This document shows, in pieces, positions 36,694 to 47,070 of a stretch of 64,000 bases of DNA (positions within the stretch are counted from its first letter, which is position 1; every line of letters starts with the position of its first letter). The position numbers and the translations under genes were made by a program. Where the stretch lies: contig JBCCWS010000004.1 in the NCBI GenBank assembly GCA_039193195.1, positions 165,908 to 229,907 on the forward strand. The letters are read 5' to 3'. The notes below the pieces were generated by a model. The model did not search any database. It saw nothing but the letters and a program-made list of their open reading frames with translations, and was not told the origin of the DNA. Origin of the DNA: Pseudomonadota bacterium (lineage in GTDB: Bacteria > Pseudomonadota > Gammaproteobacteria > Steroidobacterales > JBCBZW01).

Positions 36694-37320
36694 TCAGCCT
36701 TCCCGCGCGGCCTCTTCCCGCGCGCGTGCGGCTACGAAGCACGCTCGCTCCAGCACACGCGCTCGGTAGTCGCTCACCTTTGGCGAACTCACCTCACACT
36801 TCGCCGACACCGCCCAATTGAGCGTATGGGCGGTCACGATATCGACCAGCGTGAACTGCTCGCCGAGGGCGAAAGGCCCCTCCCCGAAAAGCACTTCAAA
36901 GCCAGCCATAGCGCGCGAGAACTCCTCCCTGGCAACGGGCTTGATCGCCTCGACGCGTGCTTCCTTCGGCATGACGAAGCTGTGTTTGCCAAGGGTCCAC
37001 AAGGGCTGTTCGAGTTCGGTCACCACAAACCACAGCAACTGATCGTGCTTTGCGCGCTCGGCGCTGCCTTGCGCCGGCAGCAGCGAGCCTAGCCCGTGGC
37101 GGGACGCCAAGAACTGGCAGATCGCGGCAGACTCTATCAGAGTGAGGTCGCCGTACTTCAGCACTGGCGTCTTGCCCATGCAGTGCAGCGCCTTCGCCAG
37201 GTCCGTGCCCGGCATCATGGCCTGGAACTCGTAGTCGAGCCCCAGCTCCTCGAGCGTGGCAGTAACGCGCATCCCGCGGCTGGAGGGGATGGCGTACAGC
37301 GTGATCGTCGGCTGAGACAT
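36694..37320 (-). CDS. Glutathione S-transferase family protein
   Basis: A cytosolic 208-residue protein with an N-terminal thioredoxin fold (TITLYAIPSSRGMRVTATLEEL, including the Ser after Pro that normally activates glutathione), the conserved GKTPVLKYGDLTLIESAAIC segment that holds the glutathione gamma-glutamyl group, and an all-helical C-terminal domain. The class is not obvious. It sits 20 bp downstream of trpS on the same strand and may be co-transcribed. The substrate is unknown. Confidence 0.85.
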   Translation of the reverse strand: MSQPTITLYAIPSSRGMRVTATLEELGLDYEFQAMMPGTDLAKALHCMGKTPVLKYGDLTLIESAAICQFLASRHGLGSLLPAQGSAERAKHDQLLWFVVTELEQPLWTLGKHSFVMPKEARVEAIKPVAREEFSRAMAGFEVLFGEGPFALGEQFTLVDIVTAHTLNWAVSAKCEVSSPKVSDYRARVLERACFVAARAREEAAREG

Positions 37321-37340
37321 AGGGGCCCTCGCTCCGAGCG

Positions 37341-38357
37341 TTAGGGGGTGTTGGGGCGGCGTTGCCAGAACCCCATGCGCTCGCTGACCTCAATCACCAC
37401 CTGTGAGGCGATTGCCTCAGCGCGCTCGGCGCCGCGTTCGAGCAGTGCGTCCAATTCGGTGGGGTCGGCCAGAAGCTCGCGCAGGCGGGCCGCGATGGGC
37501 CCCAGATGGGCGACAGTCGCCTCAGCCATCACCGGCTTGAAGGCGGAGAAGTTCTTGCCAGCGAACTCCTCAAGCACCCGGTCGGGGCTTCGCTGGGTGA
37601 TCGCCGCGAAGATATTGATGAGGTTGCGCGCCTCTGGACGCCCGTCGAGTTCCTCGAGTGACTCGGGCAACGGCTCCGGATCGGTCTTGGCCTTGCGGAT
37701 CTTCTGTGCGATCGCGTCGGAATCATCCGTCAAGTTGATGCGTGTCATATCGGATTGCGCTGACTTGCTCATCTTCTCCTGACCGTTGCGCAAGCTCATC
37801 ACGCGGGTCGCCGCGCCTAGAATCAGCGGCTCCGGTTCCGGCAGGCATTCGCATTCGTAGCGAAAATTGAAGGTGCGTGCGATCTCCCGCGTCAACTCTA
37901 AGTGCTGCTTTTGATCTTCCCCCACGGGCACGTGCGTGGCCTTATAGACCAAGATGTCCGCAGCCATCAGCACGGGGTATGCGAAGAGGCCGAGCGCTGC
38001 GCGCTCGCGGTGCTTGCCAGACTTCTCTTTGAACTGCGTCATCCGATTCAGCTCCCCCATTTGCGCCAGGCTAGCGAACAGCCACATGAGCTGGGCGTGG
38101 GAGGGGACTGTGGATTGGGCGAACACGATGGACCGGTCCGGATCGACACCAGCGGCAATGTACGTTGCGGCGACCTCTCGCGTCGCCTCGGCAAGACGTG
38201 CGGGATCGTAGGGCTGGGTAATCGCATGGAGATCGACCACGCAATAGATGCACTCGTCCATCTCGTCCTGCAGGCCAACCCAGTTGCGCAGGGCGCCGAG
38301 GTAGTTACCAAGGTGGAGCTGATTGGTGGGCTGCATGCCCGAGAACACGCGCTTCAT
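37341..38357 (-). CDS. trpS: Tryptophanyl-tRNA synthetase
   Basis: Charges tRNA-Trp. The 338-residue class I synthetase has the HIGH-like motif HLGNYLGAL (N-terminal, after SGMQPTNQL) and the KMSKS motif intact ([13 protein letters not shown]). Length is normal for the bacterial short form. It heads a probable two-gene unit with the GST. A long open frame on the opposite strand is a shadow. Confidence 0.97.
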   Translation of the reverse strand: MKRVFSGMQPTNQLHLGNYLGALRNWVGLQDEMDECIYCVVDLHAITQPYDPARLAEATREVAATYIAAGVDPDRSIVFAQSTVPSHAQLMWLFASLAQMGELNRMTQFKEKSGKHRERAALGLFAYPVLMAADILVYKATHVPVGEDQKQHLELTREIARTFNFRYECECLPEPEPLILGAATRVMSLRNGQEKMSKSAQSDMTRINLTDDSDAIAQKIRKAKTDPEPLPESLEELDGRPEARNLINIFAAITQRSPDRVLEEFAGKNFSAFKPVMAEATVAHLGPIAARLRELLADPTELDALLERGAERAEAIASQVVIEVSERMGFWQRRPNTP

Positions 38358-40076
38358 CTGAACTTTCGGAATCGCTGGCCGTTGGGAGGATCCGGGGCAC
38401 TATACCGGGAACCTCCCCACCGGCAACCGTGGCCGAGATCTGGTACGGGGCCGGGTGTCGATCTAGTGTGTTCTGATGAAGGAACACCGCCCCCTCAGAC
38501 ACCCGATCGCACACGCCTCACCTCGCGATTCTACGCCCAGTGCCCCGGCGATCAGGCTCGCTACTCCATCGCCGCATTCGACGACGTCTCTACCCACGGG
38601 CGGGGGTGTGGTCTGGCGCCGGTCTTGCTCGCCCCAATGGACGCGTTCCAACTCAGCCAGCGCCTTGTCCACACCAGCCTGATGCGCTTCGCCCAGGACC
38701 ATCGTTGCCATCCAGCAGGTGTGGGGGCGGCGCAGCGTCGATCACCTGAGCACATCCATGATGTTGAGCGCAGTCAAGCAGCATCAACGCGGATCCATGC
38801 AATCCGTGCCGAGCTTGGGATGAGGCCTGAATCTAGTGCTTCTCGCCCGGTATGCGCCTAGGACCGAGATGGATACGCCGGCAGCTGATCTCGGCTCGGC
38901 TGCCAGCGTCCGCACGTCCGACATCAGCGTTCACCAAGGTCTCGATTGGCCTCCTCGACTGGGACGTCGTTCCCCCCGATCCATCTGTGCTTTGTCCGGT
39001 ACGGCAGCGGGCACCGGTCGCTGAAGCGCCTCATTAGGACCTCGTCGAGATACGCCTCTAATATTAATCTTTTCAATCTCGTAAGCGGGTTTTCTAAATC
39101 ATTTTCGATAATTGCCTCAGGCGACTATCGCCGGATCAAAGCGCCGTTGACGTGCCGCTGACCTTCGTCCGTCAACTACCGCCGGCTGGACGCTTGGCGA
39201 CCGATTTGCCATCCCACTTCCGCGCAGTGTGTCAGCTGGAAGGGCAGCCCACTCCAGTGCTAAGGCGCGTCCTACCAACGCTTAGGTCAGCGCCATCGGA
39301 GCATGCTGCTGTCCACGAGATACCGTGGCGCTCCACTGGGCCGGTACTGCCCCTGCGCGCGGTGGTAGGAATGGGATCGCATGGGCTTTTACTTTTTATA
39401 TCAGGTCATTAGCGGACAAATCGTAGTTAGTTTCAAGGTTAGGATGAGTTAAATTTGTCAACTCCACCCGTGGGCTAGCGGCCAACCTCCAGATCGACCG
39501 ACCCGCCAGACTCAACACACCTTCATCGCCCAAAGGCACGGGAAAGCCCGCTAGGCAGATGCAGGCCGCGGGTCTAAGGGGACCGAGCGCGCACCCCCTG
39601 CTCGTCGTTGGGCGCCGGTAGCGCTTTGTGCGCGGGCTAACTCGTGACTGCGCGTCAGTGAGCTCCCGGCGGGCGAGTTAATAACCTCGCATATACCTGC
39701 GATATAGCTTACAGAGTTCTGATAAAATTGAGGATTTCCACTCATTTGTGAAAGCGGCACTCAACGACCATCGCCATAGACGTCAGCGCAACGATTGCCC
39801 TCTTAGCTTTACCGATCGGGGATATCCCCCCGCACATGTCGAAGAGCAGGTTGAAGTTGCGCTAATCGTTGCGCTAATCATGGAAGCGAAGCGTGGCCAA
39901 TGCCCCATCCCCGCGAACGGCTGTACGGGGGCTCAAGGCAGCGCGGGGATGGACGTGAGCTATAGACTTAAGCCCTGGGAGAGGTGGAGCGAGACTGCGT
40001 CCTAGCTTGCCAAGCCAACTCGACCACACAACTCATCGTGCTCGACCACGATTTGACCTGAAGCGACGCATCCACC
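38358..40076. other. Gene-poor 1.7-kb interval
   Basis: No gene here can be supported with confidence. Short frames exist at 38463-38711 (minus, 82 codons), 38946-39161 (plus) and 39748-40005 (plus, 85 codons); none has a recognisable family. The interval includes three markedly AT-rich patches (about 39050-39130, 39380-39460 and 39660-39740) that contrast with the rest of the window. A small inverted repeat, TCGCA with TGCGA six bases apart, lies near 39688-39703. It may be decayed coding DNA, an old insertion or unrecognised small RNA or proteins. Confidence 0.6.
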
Positions 40077-42200
40077 ATGTCTAATGCCCCAAACGCTACC
40101 AGCTCCCCAGTCGTCACGCTCAGCTTCGAGCACGACCCCGCCTTTGCGCTCGTCGCGATCGACAACCCACCGGTCAATGGCATCTCGCAGGGCGTGCGAG
40201 AAGGACTGCGTTGGGCGCTCGAGCGCGCGACCCAAGCGCCAGCGGCGAGAGCCGTGCTGATCGTCTGTGCAGGGGAGAACTTCCTCTCGGGGCAGGACAT
40301 TCGCGAGTTCGGGCGGCCCGTCGCAGCGCCCAGCCTGCGCGAGTTGTTCTCGCGGATGGAATCGCTCGCGCTGCCCATCGTGGTGGCCGCTCACGGGGTC
40401 GCCTTGGGAGGGGGGTTAGAGCTGCTGCTATGCGCCGATCACCGCGTGGTGGCGCAAGACACGCTGCTGGGCTTTCCCGAAATCAACTATGGGCTCGTGC
40501 CTGGCGCCGGCGGCACTCAGCGCCTACCGCGACTCATTGGCGCGCGGGCGGCGCTTGAGCTGATGGGCAGCGGCAAGCGCATTACCGCTACAAGGGCGCT
40601 TGAGCTCGGCCTCGTCGACGCCGTGTACGAGCGCCCTCGATCTCCCGCAAGTGCCGCCCTGGAAGCCGCGCAAGCGCTGCTAAAGCAGCAGACGTCCCGC
40701 CGACGGGTGAGCGCGCGAACGGTAGCGCTCAACACTGCCGACGACAGCTTCGATCGCGAAGCGGCCAAGCTGCTCGCCCGCAGCCGTGGCTACCGCACGC
40801 CCGGGCGACTGGTCAGCTGCGTACGGGCGGCGAGTGCGGCCACCTTCGAGGATGGCTTGGCGGTCGAGTCGGCCGAGCACGGAGCGTGCAGTGAGGACCC
40901 CCAGCACTTGGCCATGCTGCACATGTTCTTTTCGGAGCGTCGGGCTCGCCAGCTGCCCTCGTCGGCGCAGGGCGCAGCGGACCCGGTAGATCACATCGCG
41001 GTCGTCGGCGCTGGCACCATGGGGCTTGGGATCGCGCTCGCGTGCCTGCACGCAGGACTCGCAGTGACGCTGCACGATCAGAGTCGCCAGGCCTCGCAGC
41101 GTGCACGGCAACAAGTCGACAGGCTCCTGAGCCGCGACGTCGAACGTGGACGCCTCAGCGCTGCGCAAGCAAATGCGCGCGCGGCTCGCCTCGAGGTCAC
41201 CGATCAGCTCGACCCATTGGGCCAAGCCCAGGTGATCATTGAGGCCGTCTTCGAGGATCTGGCGTTGAAGCAGCGCCTGTTCTGCACGCTCGACGCCGCC
41301 CTGCCAAAGGCGGCGCTCTTCGCCAGCAACACCTCCACGCTCGATGTCGAATCGATCGCGAGGGCAACGACACGGCCTGAGCGCGTCATCGGCCTGCACT
41401 TCTTCTCCCCCGCCCACCTCATGCCCCTGGTGGAAGTGGTGGTGGGCGACTGGAACCGTAAGGAGGCCGAGCACCTCGGCCGAGACCTCACGCGGCGCTT
41501 GAATAAGGTCGGGGTGGTGGTCGGTAACGGCTTCGGCTTCGTCGGCAATCGCATGCTCTATGCCTACGGTCGCGAGAATCAGCTAATGCTCCTGGAAGGT
41601 GCTTCTCCGCAGCGCATCGATCAGGTACTCGAGGACTTCGGCTTCGCCATGGGCCCGAACGCTGTGGGCGATCTGGCGGGACTCGACGTCGGCTATCGGG
41701 CTCGCAGAGCCTGGGCCGAGCGACCCGATGATCCGCGCTTCTATCGGGTGGCAGACGCCCTGGTCGAGGCGGAACGCCTCGGACAGAAGAGCGGCGCCGG
41801 GTGCTACCGTTATGAGACCGGGAGTCGCAAAGCCATACCCGACCCTGCCACGGACGCCCTCATCCGTCACGAAGCAGATCTTTTGGGGGTGGTCCAACGC
41901 GAGCACGGCGACACGGAAATCCTCGAGCGCTGCTTGTTCGCGCTCGCCGTGGAGGGCAGCCGACTGTTGGAGTCGGGCGTAGCAGGCTCCGCCGCGGATA
42001 TCGACGTCATCTGGTGCAATGGTTATGGGTTTCCTCGCCATAGGGGCGGGCCGATGCACCACGCTGAGCACTGCGGTCTAGGCCGGGTAGTTGAGGCAGC
42101 GGAGCGCTACGGGGCCCTGACCGACCAATCCCACCAGTGGCGCGTACCTGCGCTCTTGCGGGCGGCCGCTGAGGGCGCAGGGCGCTTCGCGGAAAGGTAA
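40077..42200 (+). CDS. Bifunctional enoyl-CoA hydratase / 3-hydroxyacyl-CoA dehydrogenase (FadB-like)
   Basis: The 707-residue beta-oxidation enzyme has an N-terminal crotonase domain (about residues 10-200, with the oxyanion loop VALGGGLELLLCADHRVV and the following GLVPGAGGTQRLPRL), then a 3-hydroxyacyl-CoA dehydrogenase NAD-binding domain (about 300-480, VVGAGTMGLGIALACLHAG, VIIEAVFEDL) and a C-terminal dehydrogenase domain. It carries out hydration and oxidation of acyl-CoA. No thiolase gene (fadA) follows, unlike the E. coli operon. It could also act in branched-chain amino acid breakdown, given the oxoacid dehydrogenase genes near by. Confidence 0.92.
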   Translation: MSNAPNATSSPVVTLSFEHDPAFALVAIDNPPVNGISQGVREGLRWALERATQAPAARAVLIVCAGENFLSGQDIREFGRPVAAPSLRELFSRMESLALPIVVAAHGVALGGGLELLLCADHRVVAQDTLLGFPEINYGLVPGAGGTQRLPRLIGARAALELMGSGKRITATRALELGLVDAVYERPRSPASAALEAAQALLKQQTSRRRVSARTVALNTADDSFDREAAKLLARSRGYRTPGRLVSCVRAASAATFEDGLAVESAEHGACSEDPQHLAMLHMFFSERRARQLPSSAQGAADPVDHIAVVGAGTMGLGIALACLHAGLAVTLHDQSRQASQRARQQVDRLLSRDVERGRLSAAQANARAARLEVTDQLDPLGQAQVIIEAVFEDLALKQRLFCTLDAALPKAALFASNTSTLDVESIARATTRPERVIGLHFFSPAHLMPLVEVVVGDWNRKEAEHLGRDLTRRLNKVGVVVGNGFGFVGNRMLYAYGRENQLMLLEGASPQRIDQVLEDFGFAMGPNAVGDLAGLDVGYRARRAWAERPDDPRFYRVADALVEAERLGQKSGAGCYRYETGSRKAIPDPATDALIRHEADLLGVVQREHGDTEILERCLFALAVEGSRLLESGVAGSAADIDVIWCNGYGFPRHRGGPMHHAEHCGLGRVVEAAERYGALTDQSHQWRVPALLRAAAEGAGRFAER

Positions 42201-42243
42201 ACTACAGTGCTTGCCATCACTGCTTACTCGCGGAGCCCGCGCC

Positions 42244-43455
42244 ATGATGTTCGACGCCCTCACACCCAATCCGCCCGATCCTATCCTCGCGCTCATGGAG
42301 CGCTATAGAGCGGACAGCAGCCCTCAAAAGCTCGATCTCGGCATCGGCGTCTACACCGATGAGCACGGCGTCACGCCCGTGTTCCCGTCGGTCCTGGAAG
42401 GCGAGCGCCGCGTGCTGGCGAAGCAAACCACCAAGACCTACGTCGGCATCGCGGGGGATCCGCAGTTCTGCGACTTACACCAGTCACTCACCTTTGGCGA
42501 GGACCACCCTGCCCGCCGTGACGGGCGCCTGCGCACGATACAGACCCCTGGGGGGTCCGGCGGTCTGCGCGTCGCGGCGGAGCTCCTCAACCGCGCTGCG
42601 AAGCCACCGACCGTGTGGGTGAGCACCCCGACGTGGGCGAATCATGTGCCCCTGCTCAGTTCCGTAGGCGTGCAGCTAAAGCAGTATCGCTACTACGACG
42701 AGTCGACCCATGCGCTGAACCTGGAGGGCATGCTAGAGGACGTCGGCGAAGCGCAGGCCGGCGATCTCATTCTTCTGCACGGCTGCTGTCACAACCCCAC
42801 CGGTGCCGACCTCAGCGAAGCGCAGTGGACGCAGGTCACCGACCTAATCCTGGAGCGCCACCTCGTGCCCTTTGTCGACCTGGCCTACCAGGGCTTCGGC
42901 CGCGATGTCGAGGGTGACGTTGGCGGTGTACGCGCGATGGCTGCGCGGGTGCCGGAAATGCTGGTGGTGGCATCTTGCTCGAAGAACTTCAGCCTCTATC
43001 GAGAACGGACCGGCTCACTCAGCGTGCTCGCGCGCAAGGGGTCAAGCGCAGACGTCGTCGCCAGCAACATGTCTGCGGTGGCACGTAGCATGTACTCGAT
43101 GCCGCCCCACCATGGCGCAGGCATCGTGGCTGAGGTGCTGAGCGATCCGTCCCTGCAGAGGCAGTGGCGCGGAGAATTGAGTGCCGTGTGCCAACGGGTT
43201 GCCGAGTTGCGCAGCACCTTGGCACAGGCGCTCAACGCGCAGGTGCCCGATCAGGACTTCACGTTCCTTACCCAACAGCAGGGCATGTTCTCCCTGCTCG
43301 GCGTGGCGCGCGAGGTGATCGACCGCCTGTGCGCCCAGCACCACATTTACATCGTCGGTTCTGGGCGCATGAACCTGGCCGGACTACCTGGTCAGCGGGT
43401 CGATGATTTGGCCGCCGCGGTGGCGGAATCGATCTGCGCGACGGCCGCCGCTTAG
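42244..43455 (+). CDS. Class I aromatic/aspartate aminotransferase
   Basis: PLP enzyme of 403 residues, close to AspC/TyrB. The PLP lysine is Lys247 in SCSKNFSLYRERTG. The N-terminal LDLGIGVYTDEHGVTPVFPSV and the HGCCHNPTGADLS motif are characteristic. Typical members interconvert aspartate or aromatic amino acids with oxoacids; the exact substrate is not fixed by sequence. ATG 42244 has a GGAG six bases upstream; the TTG at 42211 is less likely. It follows the FadB-like gene by 43 bp on the same strand. Confidence 0.9.
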   Translation: MMFDALTPNPPDPILALMERYRADSSPQKLDLGIGVYTDEHGVTPVFPSVLEGERRVLAKQTTKTYVGIAGDPQFCDLHQSLTFGEDHPARRDGRLRTIQTPGGSGGLRVAAELLNRAAKPPTVWVSTPTWANHVPLLSSVGVQLKQYRYYDESTHALNLEGMLEDVGEAQAGDLILLHGCCHNPTGADLSEAQWTQVTDLILERHLVPFVDLAYQGFGRDVEGDVGGVRAMAARVPEMLVVASCSKNFSLYRERTGSLSVLARKGSSADVVASNMSAVARSMYSMPPHHGAGIVAEVLSDPSLQRQWRGELSAVCQRVAELRSTLAQALNAQVPDQDFTFLTQQQGMFSLLGVAREVIDRLCAQHHIYIVGSGRMNLAGLPGQRVDDLAAAVAESICATAAA

Positions 43456-43467
43456 GCCTGCAGACTC

Positions 43468-43502
43468 GTGGCGACGGGCGCCCGCGCTACCCGTCCCGCC
43501 AC
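43468..43502. terminator. Bulged hairpin between convergent aminotransferase and E2 genes
   Basis: GTGGCGACGGG (43468-43478) pairs with CCCGT and CGCCAC (43490-43502) with two unpaired bases in the right arm. It overlaps the last codons of the E2 gene and lies 12 bp after the aminotransferase stop. No clear T tract. Confidence 0.4.
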
Positions 43503-44824
43503 CCTTCTAGCGTCGCTACCACCTTGCCGAGGAAGCGGTTTGCCGTGTACGCGTCCAACACGCGGTGATCGAGCGATAGGGTCAGATAGCACAAGGGGGC
43601 GATACGGATCACATCCTCGCCCTCCAGCTCACGAACCACCACCTCCTTACGCAGCTTTCCAACGCCTAGGATCGCTGATTGCGGTTGATTGATGATGACG
43701 GGGGCCGCGAGCAAGCTCCCACTCACGCCGTGGTTGGAGATGGTGAAGGTACCGCCCTGCATGTCCTCGGGCACGAGTCTTCGCGCCCGCGCACGTTCGG
43801 TTATCTCTCCAAGGCCCTGCGCGATACCGAACAAATTTCGTTGGTGCACGTCGCGTAGCACGGGCACCACGAGACCGTCCTCTCCCAGGGCAACGGCGAG
43901 CCCCACATGAATGCCCTCCCACAAGAGCAGATCGTCGCCGTCCAGGGAGCTGTTCACCTCGGGCACTTCACGCAAGGCCCCAGCGACAGCCGCTACGAAG
44001 TAGGCGGTGAGGGTCAGATCGACGCCGCGACCCCGGTAGTCCTCCCGATGAGCCTTGCGGTGGGCGAGCACCCAGGTCATATCACACTCGAACACCGTCG
44101 TGACATGGGGTGCTGTCTCCAACAAGCTTCGCGAGAGGTGCTCGGCGATGGCGCGACGCATCGGAGTGAGGGGGACTCGACGCGCGGCGCCATCGTCGGC
44201 ACACGGGGGCGTGCCATTCGGCTCAGGGGTAGGCGCCGGGAGTGGTGTCGCCGTCCCCTGTCGTATCGGCTCACCCTGTTGCTGCTCACCGTGGCCGGCG
44301 CGGCCATCGAGGTAAGCGCGGACATCGGCCGCGCTCAGACGCCCGTCGCGACCGGAGCCGCTAACGCTCTGCAGGACAGTGGTGAGGTCCAGTCGGTTCT
44401 CGGCCAGCACTCGCTTCACAGCCGGGCTCAGCCGCCGACTTGCGTTACCGCTACGCGGCACAGCCTCCTTGCGATCGTTATCGTGCGCCAAGGCCTGCCT
44501 TGAATCCACGTCCGCGGGCGATGACGTCATGGCGTCAGATCCTGCAGGCGAAATGTGTGCGACCACGGACCCCGGCGGTAGCTCATCTCCGACCTGGAAA
44601 CACCATTCGGACAGCACGCCGTTGCAGGGGGCCGCCAGCTCCACGACCACCTTGTCGGTTTCCACTTCAGCGATCGGCTCGTGGGCGGAAACCGCATCCC
44701 CGGCTGCCTTTAGACAGGTGCCGAGCACGGCACGAGTGCCGTCTTGCAGATCCTGCTCCATACTCACACGTACCGTGCTACTGACCGCCCGTGCGTCACC
44801 GGCGCTCGGGGTCTGCGAGCCCAT
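43487..44824 (-). CDS. Dihydrolipoamide acyltransferase E2 of a 2-oxoacid dehydrogenase
   Basis: The 445-residue protein has an N-terminal lipoyl domain (lipoyl Lys58 in VETDKVVVE), an E1/E3-binding peripheral domain (near LSPAVKRVLAENRLDL), flexible Ala/Pro linkers, and a C-terminal catalytic domain with the active histidine in DHRVLDAYTANRF. The last motif has Ala where most members have Gly (DHRVxDG). It transfers the acyl group from E1 to CoA. The E1 gene directly upstream ends 2 bp before this ATG; TTG 44830 is an alternative start. No E3 gene is in the window, so the lipoamide dehydrogenase must be encoded elsewhere. Confidence 0.92.
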   Translation of the reverse strand: MGSQTPSAGDARAVSSTVRVSMEQDLQDGTRAVLGTCLKAAGDAVSAHEPIAEVETDKVVVELAAPCNGVLSEWCFQVGDELPPGSVVAHISPAGSDAMTSSPADVDSRQALAHDNDRKEAVPRSGNASRRLSPAVKRVLAENRLDLTTVLQSVSGSGRDGRLSAADVRAYLDGRAGHGEQQQGEPIRQGTATPLPAPTPEPNGTPPCADDGAARRVPLTPMRRAIAEHLSRSLLETAPHVTTVFECDMTWVLAHRKAHREDYRGRGVDLTLTAYFVAAVAGALREVPEVNSSLDGDDLLLWEGIHVGLAVALGEDGLVVPVLRDVHQRNLFGIAQGLGEITERARARRLVPEDMQGGTFTISNHGVSGSLLAAPVIINQPQSAILGVGKLRKEVVVRELEGEDVIRIAPLCYLTLSLDHRVLDAYTANRFLGKVVATLEGWRDG

Positions 44825-44826
44825 GC

Positions 44827-46938
44827 TCAAAACTCCAACAGCGCCCGCGCAGCGTTCTCGATATCGCTCGCGCTGGGTACCGCTGCTTCAAGCAGCGCAG
44901 GACTGTGGGGGCTGGGGATGTCGGCCATCGCCAGGCGACGCACGGGCGCGTCCAGGGCGAAGAAGGCCTCGTCGGTAATCGTCGCAGCAATCTCGGCGCC
45001 GAACCCCGCTGTGAGGTTGTCCTCGTGCACGATCAAGCAGCGCCCTGTGCGTTGGACGGCGCGAATGACGCACTCTCGGTCCCATGGCACGAGCGTGCGT
45101 AAGTCGATCACCTCCACCTCGCCCGCGCCAGCGGCGGACAGGGCGCGGCCAGCTTGCTCGGCGCGAGCCACCATCGCGCCCCAGGTGATCAGACTCAGGT
45201 CTTTGCCCGGGCGCACTACGCGCGCCTGACCGAAGGGTAGAACGTAGTCGTCACCCGGATAATCCGCGCGGGCGCTGGCGGCATCCAACAGGGCACGATG
45301 CTCAAAGAAGATCACCGGATCGTCGCCGCGTAGCGCGCTTCGCAGCAGGCCCGTGGCGTCTTGCGCGTTCGAGGGGAAAGCGAGCTTCCAACCGACCGCA
45401 TGCGCCCACTTCACCTCACCGGTCTGGCTGTGCCACGGATCGCCACAGCGAAAGAACCCTCCGGGCATGCGCACCACGATGGGTGCAGCGAATCGATTCC
45501 CGGTCCGCCAGCGCATGCTTCCGCAGTCGTTGAGCTGCTCTTCAGCAGGATCCGCGTACTTTCGAAACTGAATTTCTGGCACCGGCAGCAACCCAGCCAT
45601 GGCCATGCCCACGGCCCGACCGATGATGCCCTCCTCACTCAGGCTCGTGTCGAAAACTCGGGCGGCACCGTGGCGCTGAGCCAGGCCGAGGGTTGCGCCA
45701 TGCACGCCGCCCTTCGCGCCCACATCTTCACCGAACACAACCATTCGCTGGTTGCGACTTAGCTCCGCATCGAGGGTGCGACGAATCGCGGCAAGCATGT
45801 TCACCCGGCCCGGTTCGGCCTTGAGCTCCAACGTGCCGGCGAGGTGGGGCACACCGGCGCCGCGTAGCCCACCCACCTGCTGCGTTTCGTCCGGGTCGGA
45901 GAATACGAAACGGGTCACCGCCTGAGGGTCCAAGGTGGGCCTTGCGAGGACACGATCTAGCGCGTTCTCAACGGTGGCCCGCGCCACCTGCGCATGCACC
46001 TGCCAATCGTGCTCGCTCATTTGCGTTGGCACGAGAAAGTCGTGAAGCCGGACCAGCGGGTCACGTCGCGCCTCGGCCTCCAGCTCTGCCGAGCCACGGT
46101 AGGCTTGCGTGTCTTGGGCCGAGTGGCCACTCAGGCGAGGCACGGACAGGCGGAGCATGGCGGGGCGGCGCTCGCGCCGTACGTAGGCCACAGCATCTGC
46201 AGTCTTCGATGCCGCTGACTCGGGCATGGTCCCGTCACCCTCAATGATGTGGAGGTTGCCGTAGCCCGACAAGTTAGCGGCGATGTTACCGCCCGGTGTC
46301 TGGACCGTGGACGGCACGGAGATGCCGTAGCCGTTGTCTTCCACGAAGAACAGCATGGGGAGACTCTGAGCGGTGGCGATGTTCAGCGCCGACCAGAAGC
46401 CATTGGTGGCGCAGGACGCATCTCCGCCCATTGCAACGGCGATCGCCTCAGCACAGTCCTCGCCAAGCGACCGCTCCCGGTAGGTCAACGCCTGGGCCCA
46501 GCCAGCGACCGGCGTGTACTGCGCGCCCACGCCACCGCACATGGGCAACATCTTCGGGCCATCAGGGCGCGGCAGATTGAACACCACGCCGATGTCGCGC
46601 CCGTCACTGAAGCCGCCAACCTTCATCAACGGGCCCGCCAGGGCTTCCTCAGGCTCAAGCCCCAAGCCCAGCATCATCGGTCTCGACCGGTAGTAGCCGT
46701 TCACCGCGTCGGCCGGATGGGTCAAGCGCTGCGCGAGCAACAGCTGGGCGAGATCGTGCCCGCGGGCAGAGAACTGGTAGAAGAGCTTGCCCTGTGGCAA
46801 GAGGCGCTCTTCCTCGATCGCATCGAGGGCCCGGGAGAGGTGCATCAGACGGGCGAGTTCTGGCCAATCGAAACTGGCGCTGCCATCGCCGCTGGAATGG
46901 GCCCCGCTGCCGCGGGCCAAGGGGGTCGCCGCCACCAT
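44827..46938 (-). CDS. Fused alpha-beta E1 of a branched-chain-type 2-oxoacid dehydrogenase
   Basis: The 703-residue protein joins two subunits usually separate. Residues 1 to about 335 are E1-alpha: the TPP-binding segment reads MGGDASCATNGFWSALNIAT and FFVEDNGYGISV. Residues about 375-703 are E1-beta (VVFGEDVGAKGGVHGATLGL, FDTSLSEEGIIGRAVGMA, VHEDNLTAGFGAEIAATI). Such fused E1 proteins decarboxylate branched-chain oxoacids, though pyruvate or acetoin cannot be excluded. ATG 46938 has GGGAG upstream. With E2 it forms a two-gene operon divergent from an Lrp-type regulator. Confidence 0.9.
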   Translation of the reverse strand: MVAATPLARGSGAHSSGDGSASFDWPELARLMHLSRALDAIEEERLLPQGKLFYQFSARGHDLAQLLLAQRLTHPADAVNGYYRSRPMMLGLGLEPEEALAGPLMKVGGFSDGRDIGVVFNLPRPDGPKMLPMCGGVGAQYTPVAGWAQALTYRERSLGEDCAEAIAVAMGGDASCATNGFWSALNIATAQSLPMLFFVEDNGYGISVPSTVQTPGGNIAANLSGYGNLHIIEGDGTMPESAASKTADAVAYVRRERRPAMLRLSVPRLSGHSAQDTQAYRGSAELEAEARRDPLVRLHDFLVPTQMSEHDWQVHAQVARATVENALDRVLARPTLDPQAVTRFVFSDPDETQQVGGLRGAGVPHLAGTLELKAEPGRVNMLAAIRRTLDAELSRNQRMVVFGEDVGAKGGVHGATLGLAQRHGAARVFDTSLSEEGIIGRAVGMAMAGLLPVPEIQFRKYADPAEEQLNDCGSMRWRTGNRFAAPIVVRMPGGFFRCGDPWHSQTGEVKWAHAVGWKLAFPSNAQDATGLLRSALRGDDPVIFFEHRALLDAASARADYPGDDYVLPFGQARVVRPGKDLSLITWGAMVARAEQAGRALSAAGAGEVEVIDLRTLVPWDRECVIRAVQRTGRCLIVHEDNLTAGFGAEIAATITDEAFFALDAPVRRLAMADIPSPHSPALLEAAVPSASDIENAARALLEF

Positions 46939-47070
46939 CGTCGCTCGCTCCCACGTTCATATGTTTCAGGAAGTCTAGAGCGGCAGGCGAGCAAGGTGTT
47001 GTCCTTTTCTTTGGCAAAGCGGCGCAACATGGGTAGGATGTTGCTCAAATTTAGTCTTGACCGAAAGAAT

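Noticed and set aside
38463-38711. An 82-codon minus-strand frame upstream of trpS
   Set aside because: Partly protein-like (HQAGVDKALAELERVHWGEQ) but with no family, no ribosome site and an equally open opposite strand; not enough to call.
37902-38861. A 319-codon open frame on the plus strand across trpS and beyond
   Set aside because: Most of it is antisense to the secure trpS gene; the remainder has no family match and no ribosome site.
39748-40005. An 85-codon plus-strand frame before the FadB-like gene
   Set aside because: GTG start without a ribosome site, no family match; it may only be chance.
46249-47070. N-terminal extension of the Lrp-type regulator by 274 codons
   Set aside because: This part is antisense to the E1 gene; the family begins at ATG 47071.
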